Source: DYRB01 sp963802205 (lineage in GTDB: Bacteria; Pseudomonadota; Gammaproteobacteria; Chromatiales; Chromatiaceae). Taken from it: 64,000 bases of DNA. Numbering within the stretch: the stretch's first letter is position 1; each line of letters begins with the position of its first letter. Positions 15,551 through 23,938 of this stretch are shown piece by piece. A model generated the notes under the pieces. It made no database searches and was not told the origin of the DNA. It saw only the letters and a list, made by a program, of their open reading frames with translations. Location: the NCBI GenBank assembly GCA_963802205.1, contig CAWDHW010000010.1, forward strand, positions 1 through 64,000, in the 5' to 3' direction. The position numbers and the translations under genes are program-made.

Positions 15551-16473
15551 AGGTGCTGTACGGCGGCCAGGATGGCAGCGGCGCCTTGGGCCAGCAGGGC
15601 GTCGGCGACCCGCACCCCGAGGGCATGGGCCTCGCTGCGCGGGGCGCCGCCCTCGGCATGAAGGATGCGCCGCCCGTCCGGGTCCCCCACCAGACCGCGC
15701 AGGTGCAGCCGTCCGCCGTGCAGGGATGCGTGCCCAGCGATGGGGACCTGACAGCCGCCTTGGAGGCGCTGGTTCATGGCCCGCTCGGCCAGGACCCGGT
15801 CTGCGGTCTCGGCGTGGTGCAGGGGGGCGATGAGGTCGTGGACGCCGGCGTCATCGACGCGGCATTCGATGCCGATGGCGCCCTGGCCGATGGCGGGCAG
15901 GGACTCCCCTGGCTGCAACAGGCGGCGGATGCGGTCGCCGAAGCCCAGCCGCTTGAGGCCGGCGGCGGCGAGGATGATGGCGTCGAAGTCACCGGCCTCG
16001 AGCCTGGCCAGGCGGGTATTGACATTGCCCCGCAGGGGTTCGATCCGCAGATCAGGCCGTCGTGCCAGGAGTTGGCACTGGCGACGCAGGCTGGAGGTGC
16101 CGACCCGCGCCCCTTGCGGCAGCTCGACGAGCCCGGCAAAGTGCTCGCTGACGAAGGCGTCCCGCGGGTCCTCCCGCTGCAGGATCACCGGTAGGTGCAG
16201 GCCAGGGGGGAAATCCACCGGGACATCCTTCATGGAGTGGACGGCGATGTCCGCGGTCCCCTCCAGCATGCCCTGCTCCAGTTCCTTCACAAAGAGCCCC
16301 TTGCCGCCCACCTTGGCCAGGGGGGCGTCGAGGATGCGGTCGCCGCGGGTGGTCATGCCCACGATCTCGACAATCAGTCCCGGATGGAGCTGCCCCAGGG
16401 CGGCGGCGACATGCTCCGCCTGCCAGAGGGCGAGCGGGGATTGGCGGGTGGCGATACGGAGCGTCTGAGTCAT
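15547..16473 (-). CDS. hemC: Hydroxymethylbilane synthase (porphobilinogen deaminase)
   Basis: 308 residues from the ATG at 16473 (MTQTLRIATRQSPLALWQAE). The enzyme polymerises four porphobilinogens onto a dipyrromethane cofactor. The cofactor cysteine is in the loop QRLQGGCQVPIAGHA. VHSMKDVPVDFP contains the catalytic Asp region, and GTSSLRRQCQL and EPLRGNVNTRLARLEAG bind the growing chain. First gene of hemCDX, transcribed away from argH across a 200-base shared promoter region, an arrangement common in gammaproteobacteria. In a phototroph it feeds both haem and bacteriochlorophyll. Confidence 0.96.
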   Translation of the reverse strand: MTQTLRIATRQSPLALWQAEHVAAALGQLHPGLIVEIVGMTTRGDRILDAPLAKVGGKGLFVKELEQGMLEGTADIAVHSMKDVPVDFPPGLHLPVILQREDPRDAFVSEHFAGLVELPQGARVGTSSLRRQCQLLARRPDLRIEPLRGNVNTRLARLEAGDFDAIILAAAGLKRLGFGDRIRRLLQPGESLPAIGQGAIGIECRVDDAGVHDLIAPLHHAETADRVLAERAMNQRLQGGCQVPIAGHASLHGGRLHLRGLVGDPDGRRILHAEGGAPRSEAHALGVRVADALLAQGAAAILAAVQHL

Positions 16474-16673
16474 GGCATTGGTGGCGATTACGGGAAAGGC
16501 GCCGATGCTAATGGCCTGTGGCGCGCGAGGCAAACCGGCGGAGATCGCTTGCCGCAAGCACCCGCTCGTCGCTGATGAACAGGGGGAAGTTGGGTATGCG
16601 CGTCATGGGCTCACGCCCCGGGGCGTGTAGAATCCGCAATTTACACGAGAATCCCGGGAGTAACCGATTCGCG

Positions 16674-18062
16674 ATGAGTGAGCACGCCAAACCTTGGGCC
16701 GGGCGGTTCAACGCCCCCACGGACGCCTTCGTCGAGGCATTCACCGCCTCCGTGGGCTTCGACCAGCGCCTCTACCGCTACGACATCCAGGGCTCCATCG
16801 CCCATGCCACCATGCTGGCGCGCCAGGGCATCCTCACGCAAGCCGACCGCGATGCCATCGTCGCCGGGCTGGAGGCGGTGCGCGGGCGCATCGATGCCGG
16901 TACCTTCGACTGGTCCATCCCGTTGGAAGACGTCCACATGAACGTCGAGACGGCCCTGACGGCGGACATCGGCGATGCCGGCAAGCGACTCCACACCGGG
17001 CGTTCCCGCAACGATCAGGTCGCCACCGACATCCGCCTCTACCTGCGCGACGAGATCGACCAGATCCGTGCCGGTATCCAACGCCTGGAGTCGGCCCTGC
17101 TGGATCTGGCCGAGCGCGAGGCCGACACCATCCTGCCCGGCTTCACCCACCTCCAGGTGGCCCAGCCCATCACCTTCGGGCACCACATGATGGCCTGGTT
17201 CGAGATGCTCGAACGCGACCGCGAGCGCCTGGCAGACTGCCGCCGTCGGGTCAATGTCATGCCGCTGGGGGCCGCTGCCCTGGCCGGTACATCCTACCCC
17301 ATCGATCGCCACTACACCGCGGAACTGCTCGGCTTCGACCGCCCGGCGGAGAACTCCCTGGACGCCGTTTCGGATCGGGACTTTGCCTGCGAATTCGCCG
17401 CCTGCGCCGCCATCCTGATGATGCACCTGTCGCGCTTCTCCGAGGAGTTGATCCTGTGGTCCTCGGCCCAGTTCGGCTTCGTCGAGTTGTCGGACGCCTT
17501 CTGCACCGGCTCCTCGATCATGCCGCAGAAGAAGAACCCCGATGTCCCGGAACTGGTTCGTGGCAAGAGCGGGCGGATATTCGGCCACCTCATCGGGCTC
17601 CTGACCCTGATGAAGGGACAGCCGCTGGCCTACAACAAGGACAACCAGGAAGACAAGGAGCCCCTGTTCGATACCGTGGACAACCTCAAGGGCTCGCTCA
17701 AGGTCTTCGCCGACATGATGGGGGCGCTGACCTGCCGGCGCGAGCGCATGCGGGAGGCCGCTCGCCAGGGCTTCGCCACTGCCACGGACCTGGCGGATTA
17801 CCTGGTACGTCGCGGCATCGCCTTCCGCGACGCCCACGAGGTGGTCGGCCGCGCCGTGGCCTTCGGGGTGCGCGAGGGACGAGACCTGGCGGACATGACC
17901 CTGGAAGAGCTGCGGGGATTCTCGCCGCGGATCGACGAGGATATCTTTGCCGTCCTGTCCCTGGAGGGGTCGGTGGCCGCCCGCAACCACATCGGCGGAA
18001 CGGCGCCGGACCAAGTGCGCGCGGCCATCGCCAGGGCCCGAGAGCGGCTGGGGCAGGGGTAA
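16674..18062 (+). CDS. argH: Argininosuccinate lyase
   Basis: 462 residues from the ATG at 16674 (MSEHAKPWAGRF); the longer frame upstream overlaps the promoter region. The fumarase/aspartase superfamily signature GSSIMPQKKNPD is complete. Other expected segments are SIPLEDVHMNVE, HTGRSRNDQVATD and GFTHLQVAQPITFGHH. It cleaves argininosuccinate to arginine and fumarate in the last step of arginine synthesis, in the cytoplasm. GGGAG lies about 15 bases upstream of the start. Confidence 0.96.
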   Translation: MSEHAKPWAGRFNAPTDAFVEAFTASVGFDQRLYRYDIQGSIAHATMLARQGILTQADRDAIVAGLEAVRGRIDAGTFDWSIPLEDVHMNVETALTADIGDAGKRLHTGRSRNDQVATDIRLYLRDEIDQIRAGIQRLESALLDLAEREADTILPGFTHLQVAQPITFGHHMMAWFEMLERDRERLADCRRRVNVMPLGAAALAGTSYPIDRHYTAELLGFDRPAENSLDAVSDRDFACEFAACAAILMMHLSRFSEELILWSSAQFGFVELSDAFCTGSSIMPQKKNPDVPELVRGKSGRIFGHLIGLLTLMKGQPLAYNKDNQEDKEPLFDTVDNLKGSLKVFADMMGALTCRRERMREAARQGFATATDLADYLVRRGIAFRDAHEVVGRAVAFGVREGRDLADMTLEELRGFSPRIDEDIFAVLSLEGSVAARNHIGGTAPDQVRAAIARARERLGQG

Positions 18063-18120
18063 GGACGGGCCCCGGTGTTCGGGTAGCCTTCACTCCGACA
18101 AAGGGCACTTCGTCGCAACG

Positions 18121-18232
18121 AAACGCCAATTAACGCAAATACGTCGGCTGGTTATCCGGCATGGCGGCTCAGCCGCAGGGTGAGGCGGGCACTGACGTTC
18201 TGTCTTTTTTCATTTGCGTCCATTCGCGGCCG
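18121..18232. repeat. Imperfect inverted repeat of the ACGCAAAT type after argH
   Basis: ACGCAAAT (18133-18140) and ATTTGCGT (18212-18219) are inverted copies; on the two strands CGCcAATTaACGCAAAT and CGCGAATGGACGCAAAT agree at most positions. The AT-richer tract between the argH and yacG ends resembles a short dispersed intergenic repeat. It might also help convergent termination. Confidence 0.35.
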
Positions 18233-18249
18233 AATTCCCGTTTTTGGGA

Positions 18250-18456
18250 TTATTGGGCCAACGGCACGAAGTCCCCCGGTTCGTCGGGGTCCTCGGCCGG
18301 GAAGGCGTCCAGAGGCTCTGAGACGACGTGCCCCTCCGTCAGCCACTCCCCCAGGTCGAGGAGCCGGCAACGCTCGCTGCAAAAGGGGCGAAACCTCGAT
18401 TCCGAGGTCCAGGGGACCGGGGCCTTACAGGTGGGACAAGGGACCGTGGTGGGCAT
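18250..18456 (-). CDS. yacG: DNA gyrase inhibitor YacG (zinc-binding)
   Basis: 68 residues, the family's usual size. Two zinc-binding pairs are visible: CPTC near residues 7-10 and CSERCRLLDLGEWL near 26-39, the hallmark of YacG. The C-terminus is acidic and Pro-rich. In E. coli the protein binds the gyrase B subunit and lowers its activity. It starts five bases after zapD ends, so the two form one transcript, part of the common coaE-zapD-yacG order, but coaE is not here. Confidence 0.9.
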   Translation of the reverse strand: MPTTVPCPTCKAPVPWTSESRFRPFCSERCRLLDLGEWLTEGHVVSEPLDAFPAEDPDEPGDFVPLAQ

Positions 18457-18461
18457 GGGGC

Positions 18462-19223
18462 TTAAAAGGCACAGCAGGCGAGGGTGAAGTCCACATCATC
18501 CCGGCTCTGGGCCGGGCGACCGCCGGCCTCAGGGCTCATGAAGCGGATACTGAAACGGCTCTTGTGGCCGCTGATTTCCGGGAACAGGGCCTGACCACCA
18601 TTGAGGCTCACCCGCACCAGTTGGGCCGGGGCTTGAATATCCAGGGCCTCCTGAAAGAACCCGGACTCCGCCACCATGCGCCGCGGACGGGCGCTGCCTC
18701 GTGCCAACATCATGGCCAGGGCTATGGCCTCGTTCACCGGGTCGAGGTCCTGCATCCAGCGGGAAAACCGCTCGGCGCGACGCTCCGGTGGCAGACTGAG
18801 CCAGAAGTGGAAATTGGGCAGATCGAAGCTACAGGTCCCGCCCGGGATGCTGTTGCGCTGGGCGACGCCTTTGAGGAACTCGTCCTCGCGGGCGGTCTGC
18901 CCGACGGGCCCGGTCAGGCGGAGGAGCCCCGACTGTGCCTTGGCGAGGTCGGACTGGACCCGGCCGAGGGCCTTGGGGTCCACCCCAGGCTGCTGGGCAA
19001 ACTGGGCCAGGGTGCTGGCGTTGCGATCCAGTTCCTTGAGCAGCTCTCCGCGGATATCGGCCCGCGAGGTGATGGAGACGATGCTGAGCAGGGACTCGAC
19101 CACCACACGCATGGCCCAGGGGTCCTCCTGCGGCAAGAAATGCGCCACCTTGTCGAACAGGTGTTCGAGCCGCAGGAAGGTGCGAACACGTTCGTTCAGT
19201 GGGTGCTCGAAGGTGACTTGCAT
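18462..19223 (-). CDS. zapD: Cell division protein ZapD
   Basis: 253 residues, close to the 247 of E. coli. Conserved stretches include the N-terminal TFEHPLNERVRTFLRLE, FDKVAHFLPQEDPWA, LLKELDRN and CSFDLPNFHFWLSLP. ZapD cross-links FtsZ filaments at the division ring. Transcribed just before yacG. In many gammaproteobacteria coaE precedes it; here the upstream neighbour is rplI, so the local order differs. Confidence 0.93.
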   Translation of the reverse strand: MQVTFEHPLNERVRTFLRLEHLFDKVAHFLPQEDPWAMRVVVESLLSIVSITSRADIRGELLKELDRNASTLAQFAQQPGVDPKALGRVQSDLAKAQSGLLRLTGPVGQTAREDEFLKGVAQRNSIPGGTCSFDLPNFHFWLSLPPERRAERFSRWMQDLDPVNEAIALAMMLARGSARPRRMVAESGFFQEALDIQAPAQLVRVSLNGGQALFPEISGHKSRFSIRFMSPEAGGRPAQSRDDVDFTLACCAF

Positions 19224-19485
19224 CGCTGGAGGTCCCTGCCGCGGGGATGGCCGCCGACTGGCATTGTCCCGGATGGGGGGGGCCGGGTAAAGCCGGCCGC
19301 GCCGGAACCCCTGACGCTATCTCCGGCCCCCCACTACCCCAATACATCGACCCAGGGAACCCTGACACGGTGACACGACCACCCGCGCACGACGGAGCCG
19401 TACTCCGTTGCAGGCGATCCGGCAATGCCCCCGCCGGCACCGCTTGGCCCAATCGGTGCCGCTAGTGCGGCACGGCCGCAGGACC
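19224..19485. other. Intergenic region between rplI and zapD
   Basis: 262 bases without a gene. On the minus strand a GGCCGG...CCGGCC stem near 19281-19300 could weaken read-through from the ribosomal operon, but no T-run follows. It should also contain the zapD promoter, which I could not place. Confidence 0.35.
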
Positions 19486-19935
19486 TCAGGACTCGGAGAC
19501 GATCTCCACCTTGAGATTACCCTGCACATCGGCATGCAGGTGGACGAGGACCTCATATTGGCCGACCGCCCGCAGGGGCCCGCTGGGCAGGCGGATCTGA
19601 CTGCGCTCAATGACGAGCCCGGCCTCCTGGGCGGCACTGGCGATGTCGCCAGTCCCCACGGACCCAAAGAGCCGGCCCTCGTCGCCGCTCTTGCGGGCTA
19701 TGGTCACCGACAGCCCTTCCATGACCACCTTCTGTTCCTCGGCGCGGGCCGCGGCCGCGGCCGCCTCGCGCTCGTGTTCGGCGCGCCGCTCCTCGAAGGC
19801 CTTCAGGTTGGCCTCCGTGGCCGGGGCGGCATAGCCGCCGGGAATCAGGAAGTTACGGCCGTAGCCGGGGCGCACCACGACCTTCTCGCCCAGGGCGCCA
19901 AGGTTAGGGACCTTCTTCAACAGGATGACTTGCAT
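19486..19935 (-). CDS. rplI: 50S ribosomal protein L9
   Basis: 149 residues from the ATG at 19935 (MQVILLKKVPNLG). The N-terminal rRNA-binding domain contains GYGRNFLIPGGYA, the L9 signature. A long Ala/Glu connecting helix follows (ERRAEHEREAAAAAARAEEQ) and then the C-terminal domain (LFGSVGTGDIASA). Last gene of rpsF-rpsR-DUF2232-rplI. Confidence 0.96.
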   Translation of the reverse strand: MQVILLKKVPNLGALGEKVVVRPGYGRNFLIPGGYAAPATEANLKAFEERRAEHEREAAAAAARAEEQKVVMEGLSVTIARKSGDEGRLFGSVGTGDIASAAQEAGLVIERSQIRLPSGPLRAVGQYEVLVHLHADVQGNLKVEIVSES

Positions 19936-19978
19936 TGGGTTAATCCCCGCTTTCGGAAAAACAATTGGAGTGAGACGT

Positions 19979-20891
19979 TCAAGGCGCGTCGGGCAACCGC
20001 CGCGCAACACGCCGGCGCAGGTCCAGCCACAGATCGGCGAGTCCGAGGACACAGACCAGGCCCGCGACATAGGGCAGGATCACAACCAGCGACACGTAGA
20101 GGGCAATCAGCCAGCCAATCCCTGCCCCTAGGGCGACACGGACCCCATGGACCACCGCCAGGCCCTGAAACAACAACAGCGGCACCAGGAGCATCAACAG
20201 GTCATAGGGCCAGACGGCCGCGGGCTGCAGGACCTGCACCGCCAGCAGGGCCAAGTGCCAGCCAACCCAGCGCCGGGTGTAAGCGTAGCTCGCGAAACTC
20301 CGCACCAAAACCACCTGGGTTGAACAACACCCCCTGCCACCAGCGCCCGATGAACAGGGCCATGAGGAACTGAGCGTAAAGGCTCGCGACGAAGGCCCCG
20401 GTCATCCACTTGGCCAGGGTCTCGACCAGGACACGACTGGCGGGTTCGGTGACGACCCCACCCTCCACCAGCCCGGCGCGCAGCGGTTCCATGAGCACAA
20501 CCCAATGCGCCGCCGGATCGCCCACCACGAGGTAGATCCCGAGCAGGATCAGCAGGCCCATCAGGGCCGCCGCCTGCACCACCAGTGCCAGGTTGCCCGT
20601 CGCCCTCAGGGTCAGAGCCAGGCCCCACAGGGGCACCCACAGCACCAGCACAAAACCCAGGGCCGGCCAGGGCGCCCCCAGGGCCAGCCAGGCCAGGGCC
20701 GCGCTGCCCAAACCCGCGATGCCCATGACCAGTGCCCCCTCACGGGGCCCCTGACGCAGGGTCGCAAGGGCTACCACCGCGGAGCTGATGAGGGCTACCA
20801 GCGGCAGGGCCAGCGACAACACGGCACTCCCCGCCGCCACGAGGGCGGCCTGGGAACGCCCGCGCATGGCGAAGCCGGCCAGGGATTGCAT
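19979..20891 (-). pseudogene. DUF2232 (YybS-like) membrane protein, frameshifted as sequenced
   Basis: The start at 20891 (MQSLAGFAMRGRSQAA) gives about six hydrophobic helices up to GFGAEFRELRLHPALGWLA, near 20240. The rest of the family sequence then continues in the next frame: LALLAVQVLQPAAVWPYDLLML, then VSLVVILPYVAGLVCVLG, ending ARRLPDAP at 19979. Removing one C from the GCACTTGG at about 20245 restores a frame of about 303 codons. A gene of this family between rpsR and rplI is typical of gammaproteobacteria. The function is unknown; it is an integral inner-membrane protein. The conserved sequence on both sides argues for a recent mutation or a sequencing insertion. Confidence 0.75.
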
Positions 20892-20931
20892 CGGCTTGGA
20901 AGCCCCCAGGCCCAACCAGGGCCCCCCGACC

Positions 20932-21156
20932 TCAGTGCCCGTCGGTATAGGGCAGCAGGGCCAGGTAGCGCGCCCGCTTGATGGCATCGGCCAACTGACG
21001 CTGGTAGCGGGCCGAGGTCCCGGTGATGCGGCTCGGGACGATCTTGCCCGACTCGCTGACATAGGACTTGAGCAGGTTGAGATCCTTATAGTCGATCTCG
21101 GCAATGCCCTCGGCGGAGAAGCGGCAAAAGCGCTTGCGACGGAAAAAACGTGACAT
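20932..21156 (-). CDS. rpsR: 30S ribosomal protein S18
   Basis: 74 residues, normal length. Typical S18 sequence: RRKRFCRFSAEG, IDYKDLNLLKSYVSESGKI, PSRITGTSARYQRQLADAIKRAR and the YLALLPY end. It binds S6 in the platform of the small subunit, and rpsF lies immediately upstream. Confidence 0.97.
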   Translation of the reverse strand: MSRFFRRKRFCRFSAEGIAEIDYKDLNLLKSYVSESGKIVPSRITGTSARYQRQLADAIKRARYLALLPYTDGH

Positions 21157-21248
21157 GGGATGCCTCTCGAATGCTGATGCGGTGCGCTGGAACAGGGCCC
21201 GGAAGCGGCCTGGCCTTATGACCGGCCTCTAGGGAGACCCATCAGGGC

Positions 21249-21689
21249 CTAGTCGTCGCGATCACGGCGTGGACGCCGATCATCGCGGTCGTCGTGATCG
21301 TCGCGACGTTCCCGGCGCTCCCGGCGGTCCTCGCCGTCGCCCTCGCTGCCCTCACCCAGCTCACGCTCGTCGCCGCCCTTGAGCAGCGCGGAGGGCTCGG
21401 TCACCGGCGCGTCGCGGCGGACGATCAGGTTGCGCAGGACCGCATCGTTGTAGCGGAAGGCAGCCTCCAGCTCCGCCAGTGCCTCGGCATCGCACTCGAT
21501 GTTCATGAGCACGTAGTGGGCCTTTTGGACCTTGTTGATGGGGTAGGCGAGTTGACGGCGGCCCCAGTCCTCGAAGCGGTGGATAACCCCGCCACGCTTC
21601 TCGATGTTGGTGCGATAGCGCTCGACCATCGCAGGGACCTGCTCGCTCTGGCTCGGGTGAACCAGAAACACGATTTCGTAGTGACGCAT
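21249..21689 (-). CDS. rpsF: 30S ribosomal protein S6
   Basis: 146 residues. The core is typical S6 (MRHYEIVFLVHPSQSEQV, RFEDWGRRQLAYPINK, HYVLMNIECDAEA, FRYNDAVLRNLIVRRDAPV). After about residue 108 there is a charged tail made almost only of Arg, Asp, Glu and Gly, longer than in E. coli. First gene of the ribosomal operon. Confidence 0.96.
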   Translation of the reverse strand: MRHYEIVFLVHPSQSEQVPAMVERYRTNIEKRGGVIHRFEDWGRRQLAYPINKVQKAHYVLMNIECDAEALAELEAAFRYNDAVLRNLIVRRDAPVTEPSALLKGGDERELGEGSEGDGEDRRERRERRDDHDDRDDRRPRRDRDD

Positions 21690-21801
21690 GTAGGCTCCTT
21701 ACGGATTGAACAGCCCCCCGGCCGGTGCGTGCCGACGGTGAGGCAAGGAGGAAACCCCGAGGTTCGGGGAACCGCGTATTATACGGATACGCGCATCCAG
21801 G

Positions 21802-22713
21802 TCAAAAGGCCGAAAGTGCCCTGCCCTGCATTGCCAGGTACCCTGGGCGCCCAGGGACCTGGCCCCAGCCAATCTGGTGCAGTGGCAACCGCTCCAGGTC
21901 CAGCGATTTGTGGACCTCCCCCAGGGTGCGGATTCCGCCGGAGGCCGCCCCCCACATCACCAGCAGCTTCTCCAGGGTCGGGAGCAGGGCCATCCCCTCT
22001 GTCTCGGCGCGGAGGCTAAAGACATGCCCCTGGGGCAAGACGTACTGGCTCTCGGCATAAAGGTACTGGTGAACAGTGTCCAGGGTGACCTCATCGCACC
22101 CGATCAGCTCGTCCAGGGCCGGCAAAGTGGTGGGGATCTGGGGGCAGGCAGAGCGCACCCCCTGCAGCACTGGGTAGAACGCCGACCGGCCGCGGGTGTC
22201 GCTGGCATAGGTCAGGCCCCGTTCCCCCTCCCAGGCCAGGACATGGGGGTTGATCTGCCAGCCTGCCGCCCCGTAGACCAGGGGCCTGTCCCCGAACACC
22301 TCCCGATAGACAGAGGCCGCCTTGTCCAGCTCCCGACAGGTCCAGTCCCGCCCCTCGTGGGCGACGAATCCCTCCCACTTGACCTGATCGTAGCCGTGGA
22401 TGCCGACCTCATGCCCCGCATCGCGACAGGAGCGCATGACAGCGGCACCCAGCCGACCGATATCCGGCCCCGGGAGCAGGGTCCCGTAGAACAAGGGCTT
22501 GAGGTCATCGTGTCGGGCCAAGCCGATGCGCCGGATCTGGCTCGCGAACCCGGGACGCAACAACCGCCGCAGAGCCCGTCCGCTATGGTCCGGGCCAAGA
22601 CTGAAGAGGAAGGTGGCTCGGACCTGGTAGGCATCGAACAGACGCAACAGGTTCGGCACCCCTTCCAGGGTCCCGCGCAGGGTGCCTACATCGACCTTGA
22701 AGGCAACGCGCAT
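21802..22713 (-). CDS. arnD: 4-deoxy-4-formamido-L-arabinose-phosphoundecaprenol deformylase-like polysaccharide deacetylase
   Basis: 303 residues of the NodB-type polysaccharide deacetylase superfamily. The metal-site segments are KVDVGTLRG (first Asp), a central HEVGIHGYDQVKWEG containing the His-x3-His-like motif, and a C-terminal TRGRSAFYP. ArnD removes the formyl group from undecaprenyl-phosphate-L-Ara4FN so that the free amine can modify lipid A. It starts three bases after arnC. The other arn genes (arnA, arnB, arnT, arnEF) are not in the window. Confidence 0.82.
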   Translation of the reverse strand: MRVAFKVDVGTLRGTLEGVPNLLRLFDAYQVRATFLFSLGPDHSGRALRRLLRPGFASQIRRIGLARHDDLKPLFYGTLLPGPDIGRLGAAVMRSCRDAGHEVGIHGYDQVKWEGFVAHEGRDWTCRELDKAASVYREVFGDRPLVYGAAGWQINPHVLAWEGERGLTYASDTRGRSAFYPVLQGVRSACPQIPTTLPALDELIGCDEVTLDTVHQYLYAESQYVLPQGHVFSLRAETEGMALLPTLEKLLVMWGAASGGIRTLGEVHKSLDLERLPLHQIGWGQVPGRPGYLAMQGRALSAF

Positions 22714-22716
22714 GGC

Positions 22717-23718
22717 TCAAGCCTTGGGGCCCCACGTGACCGAGCCCCTGGTTCTGTGCCCCTTTCGCTGGGTCAGTTCCTCGCGCACCAGATCGTCAGG
22801 CCAGCCCCGGCCCTGCTCGACGATGCGCCCGACGTACCCCCCAAGGAGTCCGATCCCGAACAGGATGACCCCAGCCAGAAAGAACAGGACCCCGAGCAGC
22901 ACGAAGGGCCCCTCGGCCTCCGGCCCGACGATAACACCGCGCAGGATCAGATAGACGGCAAGCGCGAAGGACACCAGGGAGCTGGCGATCCCCACCAAGG
23001 AAAAGAGCTGGAGAGGGACCAGGGAAAGCCCGGTCAAAAGGTCGAAATTGCGCTGGATGAGCTTGTAGGGGGGATACTTGGACGCCCCCGCCTCACGCGC
23101 CCCGTGCCCCACCAGGATCTCTGCCGGATTGGCCGAATACAGGTAGGCCAGTGCAGGAATGAAGGTGTGCGCCTCGTTGGAAGACAGCAGCGCGTCCACG
23201 ACATCCCGGTCATAGGCCCGCAGCATGCAACCTTCATCGGTCATATGCACCCGTGTGACGTGCTCGCGCAACCGGTTCAACAGCCGGGAGGCCGACTCCC
23301 GCCACCGGGAGTCGTAGCGGTGGCGCCGGACTGCACCGACGTAGTCGTGGCCTTGATCCATCTCTGCCAGAAGCCGCGGGATCTCCTCCGGCAGGTCCTG
23401 TAGATCGGCATCCAGGGTTACGACGCGGCGACCGACGCAGGCCGCGAGGCCCGCAAGGATGGCGGCGTGCTGTCCGGCATTACGCCGCAGAAACAGCACC
23501 CGTGTGGTATCCGGGTGCATCTTGTATTGCTGCCGCAGCAGGGTCGCAGAGCGGTCGCGGCTGCCGTCGTCCACGAACACCGCCTCATAGCTCACCCCCA
23601 GGCCATCGAGGACCGGGTACAGGCGGTCGAAGAATCGGGTCAGACCCGCCTCCTCGTTATAGACGGGGATGACGACGGAGACGACAACACCGGTCGCCGG
23701 GTCCAGAGTTTCGGACAT
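22717..23718 (-). CDS. arnC: Undecaprenyl-phosphate glycosyltransferase (ArnC-like, GT2)
   Basis: 333 residues from the ATG at 23718 (MSETLDPATG). A GT2 catalytic domain fills the first 220 residues: VVIPVYNEEAGL, FVDDGSRDRS, a TLDADLQDLPEEI DxD region and MTDEGCMLRAYDRDV. Two C-terminal membrane helices (SLVSFALAVYLILRGV and LLGVLFFLAGVILFGIGLLGGYVGR) are typical of ArnC/DPM1-like enzymes. It transfers a sugar (L-Ara4FN in the arn pathway) to undecaprenyl phosphate at the inner membrane. Coupled to arnD. Confidence 0.82.
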   Translation of the reverse strand: MSETLDPATGVVVSVVIPVYNEEAGLTRFFDRLYPVLDGLGVSYEAVFVDDGSRDRSATLLRQQYKMHPDTTRVLFLRRNAGQHAAILAGLAACVGRRVVTLDADLQDLPEEIPRLLAEMDQGHDYVGAVRRHRYDSRWRESASRLLNRLREHVTRVHMTDEGCMLRAYDRDVVDALLSSNEAHTFIPALAYLYSANPAEILVGHGAREAGASKYPPYKLIQRNFDLLTGLSLVPLQLFSLVGIASSLVSFALAVYLILRGVIVGPEAEGPFVLLGVLFFLAGVILFGIGLLGGYVGRIVEQGRGWPDDLVREELTQRKGHRTRGSVTWGPKA

Positions 23719-23938
23719 AGAGCAGGCCCTCGCAGGCGGCAAACTTGCCTGGTGCAACTGCTGGTTGGCAGCACCGAATAGAACGGGAGCGGTAAGGGGG
23801 CATCACTACCGTCCGGGCTTGCGGCCGGCAGCCCAGGTCCCGAGGTCGCCGCAAACTGTCACGCGAGTGAGCGTAGGGCAAGACATCCCCGCTCGCAATC
23901 CGACGATATGGAACGCGGGAGCAAGATAGGGCCTCGCC